DNA from: Actinopolyspora biskrensis
Lineage (GTDB): Bacteria; Actinomycetota; Actinomycetes; Mycobacteriales; Pseudonocardiaceae
DNA: 64,000 bases
Assembly (NCBI RefSeq): GCF_013408175.1
Contig: NZ_JACBYW010000001.1
Location: 310,001 to 374,000, forward strand
Direction: 5' to 3'
Both the position numbers and the translations under genes were made by a program. This document shows positions 1 through 8,885 of the stretch, in pieces. Under the pieces are notes generated by a model. It did not search any database. It was not told the origin of the DNA and saw only the letters and a program-made list of their open reading frames with translations. Within the stretch, counting starts at the first letter, position 1; every line of letters begins with the position of its first letter.

Positions 1-363
1 AGCTGGCCGGTTAGCCGGCACGTGAGTCGGCGCCTTGCTGCGTTGGGCACGCTCTTGAGTAGCCACCTACGCTGCGAGCGGCCCGGCCTTGCGATGCATC
101 CGACTCACGCACCGGAGCTTCTCGTCCTGGTCAGGCTCACAGCACTCGCGTTGGGGTGCGGCCTTGCACCGGAAGTGCGCAGAGCGCCTGGACCGGCGCT
201 CCTGATCAAGGGGTGCTGTCCAACGCAGGCGCTTACGAGCCTGAGTCACCGGCACCGCAGCGGGTTCTCCCGTGGTGCTCTCGCGAGGAAGGCCCCGACG
301 TTGTGTAGGGTCGCTACCCGAGGTCGGGGCACCCGGAGCGAGAGCCCGCGAGAGGTTCCGCCA
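1..363 (+). repeat. Composite intergenic repeat (A + linker + B), left end cut by window edge
   Basis: This stretch before def holds no convincing gene. It matches 24773-25163 closely along its length: the A part (about 10-130) with CGTGAGTCGG and, about 80 nt later, CCGACTCACG as inverted arms; a linker with shared blocks such as CCGGAAGTGCGCAG, GTCCAACGC and GCTTACGAGCCT; then the B hairpin at 261-363. Open frames across it on both strands have no recognisable protein and do not match known families. Its origin is unknown; non-autonomous spread or recombination between copies are possible explanations. Confidence 0.7.
261..363 (+). repeat. Dispersed hairpin repeat, family B, copy 1
   Basis: About 100 bp with nested complementary arms. 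CTCTCG boxes and a GAGGAAGG-CCCGACG arm on the left pair with CGTCGGG/GTCGGGGC and CGAGAGCCCGCGAGAG on the right, around a loop of about 20 nt. The same design recurs at 4011-4113 (reverse), 13813-13909 and 25062-25163, and in weaker form at 20634 and 61714. It sits 54 nt upstream of def, so it could also affect transcription or mRNA ends there; that role is inference. Confidence 0.75.
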
Positions 364-416
364 AGCAACCACCCAAGCAGGCCAAGCCGTGTACTCTCGA
401 AGACCAGGGGGCTCGC

Positions 417-956
417 GTGACCGTCCGGCCGATCAGGCTCTTCGGCGATCCGGTGCTGCGCACCAGGGCCGGTGAGATCGTCGATTTCGACAGGGAGCTG
501 CGTACGCTCGTACGCGATCTCTGGGACACGATGGAGAAGCGGGGAGGCGCCGGGCTGGCGGCTCCCCAGCTGGGGGTGGGGGCCCGGGTCTTCACGTACC
601 ATTGCGACGGCCACGCGGGGCACCTGATCAATCCTTCGCTGTGGTTGGCCGACGAACAGACGCAGGACGGGATGGAGGGATGCCTGTCCATCCCGGAACT
701 GGGCTGGAAGTGTCGGCGCTACCGCAACGTGGTGGCTCGTGGCTGGAACATGCACGGGGAGCCGGTGGAGGTGAGCGGTTCCGACCTGCTCGCTCGGTGC
801 CTGCAGCACGAGACCGATCACCTCAACGGGGTGCTGTTCCTGGACCGGCTCGACGAACGGACCCGCGAAACCGCGCTGCGCGAGATCCGCGCTGCGTCCT
901 GGTTCGACGGCACCGAACCGGTGATCAAGCAGGATCCGCATTCGTTGTTCCAATAA
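417..956 (+). CDS. def: Peptide deformylase
   Basis: Removes the N-formyl group from new polypeptides in the cytoplasm. All three family motifs are visible in the 179 residues: GAGLAAPQ at 44-51, EGCLS at 87-91 (metal ligand Cys89) and QHETDH at 130-135 (ligands His131 and His135, catalytic Glu132). The GTG start follows a G-rich GGGGG box. The gene lies just upstream of fmt, which adds the formyl group this enzyme removes, though 195 bp containing a family A repeat separate them, so co-transcription is not certain. Length is normal for an actinobacterial deformylase. Confidence 0.95.
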   Translation: MTVRPIRLFGDPVLRTRAGEIVDFDRELRTLVRDLWDTMEKRGGAGLAAPQLGVGARVFTYHCDGHAGHLINPSLWLADEQTQDGMEGCLSIPELGWKCRRYRNVVARGWNMHGEPVEVSGSDLLARCLQHETDHLNGVLFLDRLDERTRETALREIRAASWFDGTEPVIKQDPHSLFQ

Positions 957-960
957 CTCG

Positions 961-1080
961 TAACGGAGCTTTGCGTGGCTGGTCGGTTGGCCGTCACGTG
1001 AGTCGGCACCTCGAGCAGCGGCCTGTGGCCACGTGCCCTGCCGCCTCGCGATGCGTCCGACTCGCGTCCCGGGGCCCACG
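961..1080 (+). repeat. Dispersed repeat family A, diverged copy
   Basis: The def-fmt gap contains a diverged copy of repeat A. It shares GGTCGGTTGGCCGTCACGTG and AGTCGGCACC with the other copies, and the closing block GCGATGCGTCCGACTCGCG. The inner part differs from copies at 1, 24773 and 42152. Like them it places GTGAGTCGG and CCGACTCGC as inverted arms far apart. No gene is supported in 957-1151. Confidence 0.6.
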
Positions 1081-1151
1081 CTCCGCGTGGGCTGAAGCAC
1101 CCGAGCCGGACCAAGCCGCTTGTCGGGAGTCCTGAAAGGAGCGCACTGGAC

Positions 1152-2090
1152 ATGCGCGTGGTATTCGCGGGAACGCCGGATCCGGCCGTTCCCGCGCTTC
1201 GCGAACTGCTCGCTTCGCGGCACGAGGTCGTGGGAGTCGTCACGCGGCCGGACGCCCCGGCGGGGCGGGGGCGCAGGCTGGTCCCTTCGCCGGTGCGCGA
1301 GTGCGCCGAGCAGTACGGTCTCGAAGTGTTGACTCCGAGCCGGGCCTCGGACCCGGAGTTCCTGAACCGGCTCGCCGAGCTGGAACCCGACTGCTGCCCA
1401 GTGGTGGCCTACGGAGCTCTGCTGCGGGAACAGGCGCTCTCGATCCCCCGGCACGGTTGGGTCAATCTGCACTTCTCGTTGCTGCCCGCTTGGCGCGGGG
1501 CGGCCCCGGTTCCCGCAGCGATCCGTCACGGTGACGACATGACGGGGGCCACCGCGTTCCGGATCGTTCCCGAACTCGACGCGGGGCCCGTCTTCGGAGT
1601 CGTCACCGAACGGATCGAACCGCGCGACACCAGCGGTTCGCTGCTCGACAGGCTGTCGGTTTCCGGGGCGCGGTTGCTGGTGGCGACGATGGACGCCATC
1701 GAGGACGGCACCGTGCACGCCGAACCGCAACCCTCCGAGGGGGTGAGCTACGCGCCCAAGGTCACCGCGGAGGACGCCAAGGTCGACTTCGGCGTGCCCG
1801 CGCGAGCGGTCGACCGGATGATCCGTTCCGTCACGCCGGATCCCGGTGCTTGGGCCTGGCTCGACGGGAACCGGTTCAAGCTGGGACCGGTGGAAATCCC
1901 CGAGCGGGATTCCTCCGGGACCGGTGAATTGCGGCCGGGGGAGATCTCCGTGGGACGCCGTCAGGTGTTGGTCGGGACGGCCACCACCCCCGTGCGGCTC
2001 GGAGAGGTGCAGGCACACGGCAAGAAACGCATGCCAGCCACGGACTGGGCGCGTGGAGTCAACATCGAGCAAGGAACCGTGCTGAAGTGA
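1152..2090 (+). CDS. fmt: Methionyl-tRNA formyltransferase
   Basis: Transfers a formyl group from 10-formyltetrahydrofolate to Met-tRNA for translation initiation. The 312 residues carry the N-terminal formyltransferase fold, with the active-site stretch [15 protein letters not shown] (about 105-119; Asn105, His107 and the SLLPxxRG loop) and the downstream catalytic Asp143 (ELDAGP). The C-terminal third is the tRNA-binding barrel. An AAAGGAGCG ribosome binding site lies upstream of the ATG. The stop overlaps the start of rsmB, so the two are translationally coupled. Confidence 0.96.
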   Translation: MRVVFAGTPDPAVPALRELLASRHEVVGVVTRPDAPAGRGRRLVPSPVRECAEQYGLEVLTPSRASDPEFLNRLAELEPDCCPVVAYGALLREQALSIPRHGWVNLHFSLLPAWRGAAPVPAAIRHGDDMTGATAFRIVPELDAGPVFGVVTERIEPRDTSGSLLDRLSVSGARLLVATMDAIEDGTVHAEPQPSEGVSYAPKVTAEDAKVDFGVPARAVDRMIRSVTPDPGAWAWLDGNRFKLGPVEIPERDSSGTGELRPGEISVGRRQVLVGTATTPVRLGEVQAHGKKRMPATDWARGVNIEQGTVLK

Positions 2091-3517
2091 ACCGCGACCG
2101 TTCCCGGGACAACTCCCGGCCGAAGAATTCCCGCCCGCCGCGTCGGCGGGCCGATCGGACGAAACCGCCCGCCGACGATCCCGCGCGCACCGTGGCACTG
2201 GAGACGCTGCGCGCGGTGCGCGAGCGGGACGCCTACGCCAACCTGGTCCTGCCGGGGCTGCTGCGCCAGCACAACCTGACCGGCAGGGACGCCGCGCTGG
2301 CCACGGAACTCGCCTACGGTTCCTGCAGGGCCCGCGGACTGCTCGACGCGGTCATCGCGGACTGCAGCGACCGCTCGCTCGACGAGACGGACCCCCTGCT
2401 GCTCGACGCGTTGCGGCTGGGGGCCTACCAGCTGTTGCGGACCAGGATTCCCGGGCACGCCGCCGTGGCCGCCACCGTCGATCTGGTGCGGGGCAACCGC
2501 GGTTCCAGGGTGTCCGGTTTCGCCAACGCGGTGCTGCGCCGCATCGGTGAGCGCACCGAGGAGGAGTGGGTGGACAGGCTGGCCCCGGATCCCGCTGTCG
2601 ATCCGGTGGGCCACGCGGCGTTCCGCCACGCGCACCCCGAGTGGATCGCGCGGGCCTTCTCCGCCGCGCTGGGTGACGTCGCCGCGGAGGAACTGGACGA
2701 GGCACTGGCGGCCGATGACAGGCGCCCCGAGGTGCATCTGACCGCCCGGCCCGGGGAGATCAGCGCGGACGAGCTGGCCGCCGTCACCGGTGGTGACCCG
2801 GCCCCGTACTCCCCGTACGGGGTGCGTCTCGAGCCCGGCGCGGGGGACCCCGGGGAGCTGGAGCCGGTCAAGGAGGGCTTCGCCTCCGTGCAGGACGAGG
2901 GCAGTCAGCTCACCGCTCTCGCGTTGAGCAGGGTGGAGCTGGAAGGTCGGGACACCCGTTGGCTGGATCTCTGCGCGGGACCGGGGGGCAAGGCCAACCT
3001 GCTCGGTGCGCTGGTGACGATGGACGGCGGAAAACTGGACGCCGTGGAGCAGACCGAGCACCGGGCCGAGCTCGTCAAATCGGCCACCCGGGGGCTCTCG
3101 GTGAACGTGCGGGTCACGGACGGGCGTGACCTCGGGAAGTCCGCGAACTACGACCGAGCGCTGGTGGACGCCCCCTGCACCGGCCTGGGGGCCCTCCGGC
3201 GCAGGCCGGAGGCCCGGTGGCGCAGGCAGCCCGCGGACCTCGACGAGCTCGTGCGGTTGCAGGGTGAGCTGTTGCGCTCCGCGATCGAGCGGACCCGCTC
3301 GGGCGGGGTGGTGGCCTATGTGGTCTGTTCCCCGCACCCGGCCGAGACCACGGAGGTGGTCGCGGAGGCGGTCCGCGAAACCGAGGCGCGCGAGCTCGAC
3401 GCCCGTCAGTACTTTCCCGACATGCCCGCGCTGGGCGAAGGGCCCTCCGTCCAGCTGTGGCCGCACCGGCACGGCACGGACGCCATGTTCTGCGCTCTGC
3501 TGCGGGTGGAGCGGTAA
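2087..3517 (+). CDS. rsmB: 16S rRNA (cytosine-C5)-methyltransferase RsmB/Sun
   Basis: SAM-dependent methyltransferase expected to make m5C967-type modification in 16S rRNA. The 476 residues begin with a basic, disordered stretch, then a NusB-like RNA-binding domain (about 30-180), then a Rossmann methyltransferase domain. The methyl-binding motif [11 protein letters not shown], the [15 protein letters not shown] motif IV and the [10 protein letters not shown] motif VI, with its catalytic cysteine, are visible. The GTG start overlaps the fmt stop (GTGA), which is typical of an operon. Confidence 0.94.
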   Translation: MNRDRSRDNSRPKNSRPPRRRADRTKPPADDPARTVALETLRAVRERDAYANLVLPGLLRQHNLTGRDAALATELAYGSCRARGLLDAVIADCSDRSLDETDPLLLDALRLGAYQLLRTRIPGHAAVAATVDLVRGNRGSRVSGFANAVLRRIGERTEEEWVDRLAPDPAVDPVGHAAFRHAHPEWIARAFSAALGDVAAEELDEALAADDRRPEVHLTARPGEISADELAAVTGGDPAPYSPYGVRLEPGAGDPGELEPVKEGFASVQDEGSQLTALALSRVELEGRDTRWLDLCAGPGGKANLLGALVTMDGGKLDAVEQTEHRAELVKSATRGLSVNVRVTDGRDLGKSANYDRALVDAPCTGLGALRRRPEARWRRQPADLDELVRLQGELLRSAIERTRSGGVVAYVVCSPHPAETTEVVAEAVRETEARELDARQYFPDMPALGEGPSVQLWPHRHGTDAMFCALLRVER

Positions 3518-3553
3518 CCGCGGGTTTCGTCAGCTGTGGGTTCGGAGGTAACC

Positions 3554-3970
3554 ATGTCGTCAACTCCCGTCGAGGTCACCAGGACCGACCGGTCCGTTTT
3601 CACCGCGACCAACGGACGCGGTGGCGAGGTGACGATCTCGACCGAGGAAGCGCCCGACTCGTTCACCCCGGGGGAACTGCTGTTGGCCGCGGTGGCGGGC
3701 TGTGCTCAGCTCACCGGAGAGAACCTGTTGACCAGGCGGGTGGGCGAGCACTCCCCGATCACCGTCCACGCGGACGGGGAGCTCGACGAGGAGGAGCCCA
3801 ACAGGTTCGGTGCCGTGCGGCTGTCCTTCGACGTCGATCTGTCCGCTGTGGCCGACGAGACCGAGCGTGCGAAACTGGCCGATGCCGTCGAGCGCGCGAT
3901 CGCACGGCGGTGCACCGTCAGTCGCAGTGTCGAGCACGGCACTCCCACCACGGTCTCGCTGCCGCACTGA
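3554..3970 (+). CDS. OsmC family peroxiredoxin-like protein
   Basis: 138-residue OsmC/Ohr-fold protein. It has the two conserved cysteines of the family, one in the AVAGCAQ helix and one in ARRCTVSRSV, which in characterised relatives reduce organic or inorganic peroxides. The ATG at 3554 is chosen because GGAGGT lies immediately upstream. The gene follows rsmB by 36 bp and may be read through from it. OsmC versus Ohr subtype cannot be decided with certainty; the spacing and the GELLLAAVAGC motif favour the OsmC/YhfA-like side. Confidence 0.85.
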   Translation: MSSTPVEVTRTDRSVFTATNGRGGEVTISTEEAPDSFTPGELLLAAVAGCAQLTGENLLTRRVGEHSPITVHADGELDEEEPNRFGAVRLSFDVDLSAVADETERAKLADAVERAIARRCTVSRSVEHGTPTTVSLPH

Positions 3971-4010
3971 GCGGTTGAGGCTGTCCGGCCCCGTTGCTCG
4001 GGTGGCTCTG

Positions 4011-4113
4011 TGGCGGAACCTCTCGCGGGCTCTCGCTGCGGGCAGGCCCGACATCGGGTAGCGGCCCGCACGACGTCGGGCCTTCCTCGCGGGAGTACCA
4101 CGGGAGAACCCGC
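4011..4113 (-). repeat. Dispersed hairpin repeat, family B, copy 2 (reverse)
   Basis: Reverse-oriented copy of the family B hairpin in the 324-bp gap after the OsmC gene. TGGCGGAACCTCTCGCGG opens it and GGGAGAACCCGCG closes it; CCCGACATCGGG and GACGTCGGGCCTTCC form the inner arms. The rest of the gap (4114-4294) shows no gene; it holds only a probable ribosome binding site (GTGGAGATCG) for the deaminase that follows. Confidence 0.75.
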
Positions 4114-4294
4114 GGCGGTGCCGACTGCTCGCGTGGTGTGCGGCTCCGGGAGCGCCGAAGGAAAAACCCGGCCCGGTTCTCGGCGCGGCCGGAAATTTTC
4201 GAGGCCAGCACGCGGCGCCGCTCATCCGGAACCGGGTGCTTCCGCCGGAGGACCGCGTGGCGGTGGCCGCGTGGTAGTGAAGTAGTGGAGATCG

Positions 4295-4756
4295 ATGAAT
4301 TATCAGGCGAAGCTGCACGAGTACCGGAGCTGGCTCGCGGCGGCGGTCGAAGAGGCCCGGGCCGGTGCCGAGGCGGGTGGTGTGCCGATCGGAGCGGTGC
4401 TCGTCGGTTCGGAAGGCGAGATCCTCGGCCGGGGTAGCAACCGGCGGGTCCAGGACGACGACCCCACCGCCCATGCCGAGACCACCGCCTTCAGGAGGGC
4501 GGGCAGGCTGCGCACTTACGGTGCCACGACGATGGTCACCACGCTGTCGCCGTGCTGGTTCTGCAGCGGTCTCGTCCGTCAGTTCGGCATCGGCCGGCTC
4601 GTCATCGGCGAGGCCCGCAACTTCCACGGCGGCCACGACTGGCTGGCCGAGCAGGGAGTGGAAGTGGTCCTGCTCGACGACGCCGACTGCGTGCGCATGA
4701 TGGCGGACTTCATCGCGGAGTCCCCCGGTCTGTGGGAGGAGGACATCGGCGAGTAG
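4295..4756 (+). CDS. Cytosine deaminase of the yeast Fcy1 type
   Basis: Zinc-dependent deaminase expected to convert cytosine to uracil in pyrimidine salvage. The 153 residues show the CDA fold motifs HAET (zinc ligand and proton-shuttle Glu) and SPCWFC (two Cys ligands). The C-terminus, ending in LWEEDIGE after a long FHGGHDWL loop, closely recalls fungal cytosine deaminase, which closes its active site with a C-terminal helix ending DIGE; this sets it apart from guanine or tRNA-adenosine deaminases. It is unlike the amidohydrolase CodA of E. coli. No operon partner is evident, although a permease gene follows 133 bp downstream. Confidence 0.85.
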   Translation: MNYQAKLHEYRSWLAAAVEEARAGAEAGGVPIGAVLVGSEGEILGRGSNRRVQDDDPTAHAETTAFRRAGRLRTYGATTMVTTLSPCWFCSGLVRQFGIGRLVIGEARNFHGGHDWLAEQGVEVVLLDDADCVRMMADFIAESPGLWEEDIGE

Positions 4757-4889
4757 CCGGTGACCGTGCCCGAGAACGGCGCTGTGCTCGTTTCCGGAGG
4801 GTTCCCGTACCGCCTGCGGGCCCGATGAGTGCGCTTTCTAGGGTTGTTGCCGCTTGTCCGGTAGCCGATCGACCACGGGAGGAGCGCTG

Positions 4890-6275
4890 GTGGGGCAACA
4901 ACAGGAGGAAGAGCACGAGAGCGGTTTACGGAGGGATCTCAGCAGCAGGCAGGTCGGGATGATCGCCGTCGGCGGTGCGATCGGCACCGGCCTGTTCCTC
5001 GGATCGGGACTGGCCATATCGATCGCGGGACCGGCCGTGCTGGTGGCCTACGCGGTCGCCGCGCTCGTCGCGCTCGCGTTGGCCTACGCGTTGGCCGAGA
5101 TGATGGTGGTGCACCCGGAGGCAGGCGGTTTCGGGGCCATAGCGCACCGCTACCTCGGTGGGCTGACCGGGTTCGTCCAGCGGTGGGTCTACTGGGCCGC
5201 CCAGGTGGTCAACATAGGCAGCGAGGTCGTGGCCGCGGGCATCTACTTCCGGTTCTGGTACCCGGAGGTCCCGCTGTGGATGCCGGTGGTCGCCTTCTCG
5301 GTGATCATGCTCGTGGTCAACGCCGCGGCCGTCCGCTACTTCGGCGAGTTCGAGTACTGGTTCGCCATGATCAAGGTCGTGACCATCGTGGTGTTCGTGC
5401 TGCTCGGGATCTTCTACATCTTCTTCGGCCTTCCGGGAGCTCCCGCGACGGGAACGGGGGCGCTGACCGAGCACGGCGGGTTCCTGCCGAACGGGATCGG
5501 TGCGGTCTGGCTCGCGCTGACCGTGGTCACCTTCTCCTACCTCGGCACCGAGGCGGTCTCCGTCACGGCTTCCGAGTCGAGGAATCCGACGCGGGACGTG
5601 CCGCGAGCCGCGCGGGGCATGGTGCTGCGTCTCGCGCTGTTCTACGTGCTCGGCATGTTCGTGATCGTCTCGATCCTGCCGTGGAACAGCGTCTCCACGG
5701 GTGAGGAACTGACGCAGAGCCCCTTCGTGCGGTTGTTCGACACGGCGGGAATTCCGGCGGCGGCCGGAGTGATGAACTTCGTCATCCTGACGGCAGCTTT
5801 GTCGGCCATGAACACGAACCTCTACGTCACCGCCCGGATGACCTATTCGCTGGCCAGGGACGGATACGCCCCGCGCTGGTTCGCCGGGCTGAGCCGGCAG
5901 GGGACCCCGCGCAGGGCCCTGGTGCTCTCCGCCGCCGGGCTCGCGCTGGCCGCGGCGGTTTCCGCGCTGTCCCCGAGCACGGCGTTCCCCGTGCTGCTGG
6001 GGATGGCGCTGTTCGGGGCACTGCTGACCTGGTTGATCATCTTCGCCAGCCAGTTGGCCTTCCGGCGCAGGCGAGCCGCCGAGGGGTTGCCCGCTTCCCC
6101 GGTACGGCTGCCGGGTACGCCGGTGACCACCGTGCTCGCGATGGCGTTCGTGCTCGCGGTGCTGTTGACGACCCCCTTCACGGATCAGTTCGGCATGGCC
6201 TGGAAGGCCGGGGTGCCGTTCGTCGCGCTGCTGCTGGTCGTCTACTGGATCATCCGGCGCAGAGCACGCGCCTGA
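4890..6275 (+). CDS. APC-superfamily amino acid permease
   Basis: Predicted integral membrane amino acid importer (AAT/GABA-permease branch), 461 residues with about 12 hydrophobic segments. The entry signature LSSRQVGMIAVGGAIGTGLF (TM1) and the TM6-7 stretch FSYLGTEAVSVTASESRNPTRDVPRA are characteristic. I place the start at GTG 4890, seven bases after GGGAGGAG, rather than at a TTG 36 bases upstream that lacks a ribosome binding site. Substrate cannot be named from sequence. A QQQEEEHE acidic stretch opens the cytoplasmic N-terminus. Confidence 0.9.
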   Translation: MGQQQEEEHESGLRRDLSSRQVGMIAVGGAIGTGLFLGSGLAISIAGPAVLVAYAVAALVALALAYALAEMMVVHPEAGGFGAIAHRYLGGLTGFVQRWVYWAAQVVNIGSEVVAAGIYFRFWYPEVPLWMPVVAFSVIMLVVNAAAVRYFGEFEYWFAMIKVVTIVVFVLLGIFYIFFGLPGAPATGTGALTEHGGFLPNGIGAVWLALTVVTFSYLGTEAVSVTASESRNPTRDVPRAARGMVLRLALFYVLGMFVIVSILPWNSVSTGEELTQSPFVRLFDTAGIPAAAGVMNFVILTAALSAMNTNLYVTARMTYSLARDGYAPRWFAGLSRQGTPRRALVLSAAGLALAAAVSALSPSTAFPVLLGMALFGALLTWLIIFASQLAFRRRRAAEGLPASPVRLPGTPVTTVLAMAFVLAVLLTTPFTDQFGMAWKAGVPFVALLLVVYWIIRRRARA

Positions 6276-6340
6276 CCGGAGTTCTCCTGTTCGGTCGCCG
6301 TGGGGGTGCCGGAGCGGCCCCGGACCTCGGGCGGCGCTGT

Positions 6341-6853
6341 TCAGCCGCCCGGTCCGGCCGCGGTCGGGCCGGGCGGCTCCGCCTCCCGCGGGAGGAAGGA
6401 GACCGCGGGCAGGGTGCGGGCGAGTTCCGCGCGTCCCCGCGGGGTCAGCATCGGCCACCCCGTAAGGCGGGTCAACAGCCGTGCCGCCCAGGGGTGCTCC
6501 CGCACGTACCCGGCCAGCAGCTCGGCGGTTTCGCTCTCGCCGAGAACCCGTTGGCGCGGGCGGTGGTACCGCCTGCGCCCGATGCGGATCTCCAGCGCGG
6601 GGGAAGCGGTGATGTTGCGGTACCAGTGGGACCTCGTCCCCCAGCCCGAGATCACCACCACCTCGCCGCTTACGGGCCGGTGCCGCACCACTTCGAGCAC
6701 CGTTTCGCGCGGCAGCCCGCTGCTGCGGCCACGGTGCACGAGGTAGACGAACCTGCTGCCGAGCAGCCATCCGAGGTTCCGGCGGTAGAGGTGGATCGGG
6801 GTCCGCAGCAGCTTGCGCGGTACCCCCCGCGGGACTTTCCGGGTCAACGACAC
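6341..6853 (-). CDS. Deazaflavin (F420)-dependent nitroreductase-family protein
   Basis: 170-residue member of the DUF385/Ddn-like split-barrel family, whose known members use the actinobacterial deazaflavin cofactor F420 to reduce varied substrates. The motif order fits: [20 protein letters not shown], then [17 protein letters not shown] and the [11 protein letters not shown] helix. The GTG start at 6853 is chosen for its upstream GGAGGAG; a longer frame to 7006 has a basic, low-complexity extension unlikely to be real. The gene converges on the permease and stands alone. Confidence 0.85.
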   Translation of the reverse strand: MSLTRKVPRGVPRKLLRTPIHLYRRNLGWLLGSRFVYLVHRGRSSGLPRETVLEVVRHRPVSGEVVVISGWGTRSHWYRNITASPALEIRIGRRRYHRPRQRVLGESETAELLAGYVREHPWAARLLTRLTGWPMLTPRGRAELARTLPAVSFLPREAEPPGPTAAGPGG

Positions 6854-7010
6854 TCCTGCTCCTCCTCCGCTCCGCGTGCTCGTGGGACGGCGCCGCACGA
6901 GGACTGCCACGGGCTCCTCTCCGGTCGATCGTCCCGGGACGCGAACCGGTGCGCTCTTCCGGGGGCGGGTGGACGCGCGGGACAGTCGGAAGGGGTCACG
7001 ACCCAAGGGC

Positions 7011-7016
7011 TATCAT
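7011..7016 (+). promoter_or_regulatory. -10 box of a probable leaderless promoter for rpe
   Basis: TATCAT lies seven bases before the GTG of rpe and no Shine-Dalgarno sequence is present. Transcription would start at or within a base of the GTG, giving a leaderless mRNA, a frequent arrangement in Actinobacteria. No clear -35 is visible. Confidence 0.45.
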
Positions 7017-7023
7017 TCCGACT

Positions 7024-7707
7024 GTGTCGAACCAGCCCATGATCGCGCCGTCCATTCTGTCCGCGGATTTCGCTCGGCTCTCCGAGGAGATGGCCGCTGT
7101 CGGGGGTCCGGGTCAGGGTGCCGACTGGCTGCACGTCGACGTTATGGACGCCCATTTCGTCCCGAACCTCACCCTGGGGCTTCCCGTGGTCGAGTCGTTG
7201 CTGCACAGCACCGACACACCGCTCGACTGCCACCTGATGATCGACGATCCCGACCGGTGGGCACCGGGCTACGCCGAGGCGGGAGCGCACAACGTCACGG
7301 TGCACGTCGAAGCGGCCGAGGACCCGGTGGCGCTGGCCAAGAACCTGCACGCGGCCGGATCCAACGCGGGACTGTCGATCAAGCCGAACACCCCGCTGGA
7401 CCCCTACACTGAGCTGCTGCGGCACTACGACACGCTGTTGATCATGTCCGTGGAGCCCGGTTTCGGCGGGCAGAAGTTCATCACCGATGTGCTGGACAAG
7501 GTGCGCTCCGCGCGCCGGATGGTCGACACCGGCCACCTGAACCTGCTCGTCGAGATCGACGGCGGCATCAACACCGACACGATCGAGCAGGCGGCCGAGG
7601 CCGGTGTGGACTGCTTCGTGGCCGGCTCAGCCGTCTACGGCGCCGAGGACCCGACCGGGGCTGTCGAACGCCTGCGCTCCCAGGCTGCGGCGCACGGACC
7701 TCGCTGA
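7024..7707 (+). CDS. rpe: Ribulose-phosphate 3-epimerase
   Basis: Interconverts ribulose 5-phosphate and xylulose 5-phosphate in the pentose phosphate pathway. The 227 residues form a TIM barrel with the expected catalytic motifs: [13 protein letters not shown] at the N-terminus, [15 protein letters not shown] (metal-binding His and catalytic Asp), [17 protein letters not shown] and EIDGGIN (second catalytic Asp), then [11 protein letters not shown] 7024 matches the family N-terminus; further upstream starts would add residues absent from relatives. It overlaps ribD by one base, linking ribulose-phosphate supply to riboflavin synthesis, which needs ribulose 5-phosphate. Confidence 0.96.
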   Translation: MSNQPMIAPSILSADFARLSEEMAAVGGPGQGADWLHVDVMDAHFVPNLTLGLPVVESLLHSTDTPLDCHLMIDDPDRWAPGYAEAGAHNVTVHVEAAEDPVALAKNLHAAGSNAGLSIKPNTPLDPYTELLRHYDTLLIMSVEPGFGGQKFITDVLDKVRSARRMVDTGHLNLLVEIDGGINTDTIEQAAEAGVDCFVAGSAVYGAEDPTGAVERLRSQAAAHGPR

Positions 7708-8744
7708 TGCCTCCGGAATGGGCCCGCACCCCGGGTGTGCTCGCCGCCATGCGGCACGCCGCGGAACTCGCCGAGGGGGTGCACGGCAGCACCAGCCCCA
7801 ACCCGCCGGTGGGGTGCGTGATCCTCGACACCGAGGGTGAGGTCGTCGGTAGCGGGGCCACGCGGCCGCCGGGAGGGCCGCACGCCGAGGTGGTCGCTCT
7901 GGAGGAGGCCGGTTCCCGTGCGCGCGGCGGGACGGCGGTGGTGACGCTCGAACCCTGCGCGCACACCGGCAGAACCGGGGCGTGCGCGGCGGCGTTGCGC
8001 GCGGCGGGCATCGGCGGGCTCGTGTACGCGGTGTCCGACCGGAATCCGCCGGCATCCGGAGGAGCCCGCGAGCTGGAACGAGCCGGGGTCGCCGTGGCGG
8101 GCGGGGTGCTCGCCGAGGAGGTCGCCGGTGGGGCGCTTCGCGGGTGGCTGCACTTCGCACGTACCGGTCGTCCGCACGTCACCTGGAAGTACGCCGCGAG
8201 TCTCGACGGGCGTTCCGCCGCGGCGGACGGGACCAGCCAGTGGATCACCTCTCCCGAGGCGCGTGTGCAGGTGCACCGGCTCCGGGCGAAGTGCGACGCG
8301 ATCGTGGCCGGAACCGGAACGGTCCTGGCCGACGACCCGAGCCTGACCGTGCGGGACGAGCACGGTGCCCCGGTCCCGGAACAACCCTTGCGGGTGGTGC
8401 TCGGTGACCGGGAGGTGCCAGCGGGGGCCGAGGTGCTCGACGACGCGGCGCCGACCCTGCGCCTTCCGGGCGGTGATCCCGAGGGCGCGCTGCGCGCGCT
8501 CGCGGACAGGGGGGTCGTGGAGGTCTTCCTCGAGGGAGGCCCGACGCTGGCCGGGGCCTTCCTGCGGGCCGGACGAGTGGATCTGGTTCAGGCCTTCGTG
8601 GCCCCGGCACTGCTCGGATCGGGAAGGTCCGCGCTGGGGGACGCGGGCGTGGTGAGCATCTCGTGGGCATGGCGCTTTTACTTCGAACGGGTCACCATGT
8701 GTGGGCCGGACGTGTGGATCAGCGCTGTTCCCGCGGAAGGATAG
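7707..8744 (+). CDS. ribD: Bifunctional pyrimidine deaminase/reductase RibD
   Basis: Carries out the second and third steps of riboflavin synthesis. The N-terminal deaminase domain has HAEVVAL and PCAHTGRTGAC with the zinc ligands; the C-terminal reductase domain begins at TWKYAASLDGRSAAADGTSQW and includes VAGTGTVLADDPSLTVRD. At 345 residues it has the length of a full fusion. The ATG overlaps the rpe stop in a TGATG junction. After ribD, 141 bp intervene before ribE; I looked for an FMN riboswitch there and did not see its conserved core. Confidence 0.95.
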   Translation: MPPEWARTPGVLAAMRHAAELAEGVHGSTSPNPPVGCVILDTEGEVVGSGATRPPGGPHAEVVALEEAGSRARGGTAVVTLEPCAHTGRTGACAAALRAAGIGGLVYAVSDRNPPASGGARELERAGVAVAGGVLAEEVAGGALRGWLHFARTGRPHVTWKYAASLDGRSAAADGTSQWITSPEARVQVHRLRAKCDAIVAGTGTVLADDPSLTVRDEHGAPVPEQPLRVVLGDREVPAGAEVLDDAAPTLRLPGGDPEGALRALADRGVVEVFLEGGPTLAGAFLRAGRVDLVQAFVAPALLGSGRSALGDAGVVSISWAWRFYFERVTMCGPDVWISAVPAEG

Positions 8745-8885
8745 AGTGGAAGCAGCGGCCTCGGTTCGCGGCCTGCCGCGCGGGGGAACGGGATGACGGC
8801 CGCACGTCGGGTACCGTGCTCACCCCGGGTTCACCCGTGAGGGGACCACGCTAGGCCAACGGGATCGCCCAAAGGAGGGTGTCAC

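Noticed and set aside
261-363. CRISPR repeat
   Set aside because: The family B copies are single, widely spaced and variable; there is no array with regular spacers and no cas gene.
22-420. Open frame of 132 codons at the left end
   Set aside because: It consists wholly of the composite A-linker-B repeat, which recurs at 24773-25163 with different frame structure.
246-2198. Very long reverse-strand open frame (650 codons) across def and fmt, and similar long frames opposite rsmB, zwf, tkt and others
   Set aside because: In this high-GC DNA the strand opposite a real gene is often free of stops. The predicted proteins are rich in Arg, His, Pro and Gly, match no family, and overlap well-supported genes.
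8745-8885. FMN riboswitch upstream of ribE
   Set aside because: I looked for the conserved RFN core and its paired elements in this 141-base gap and did not find them.
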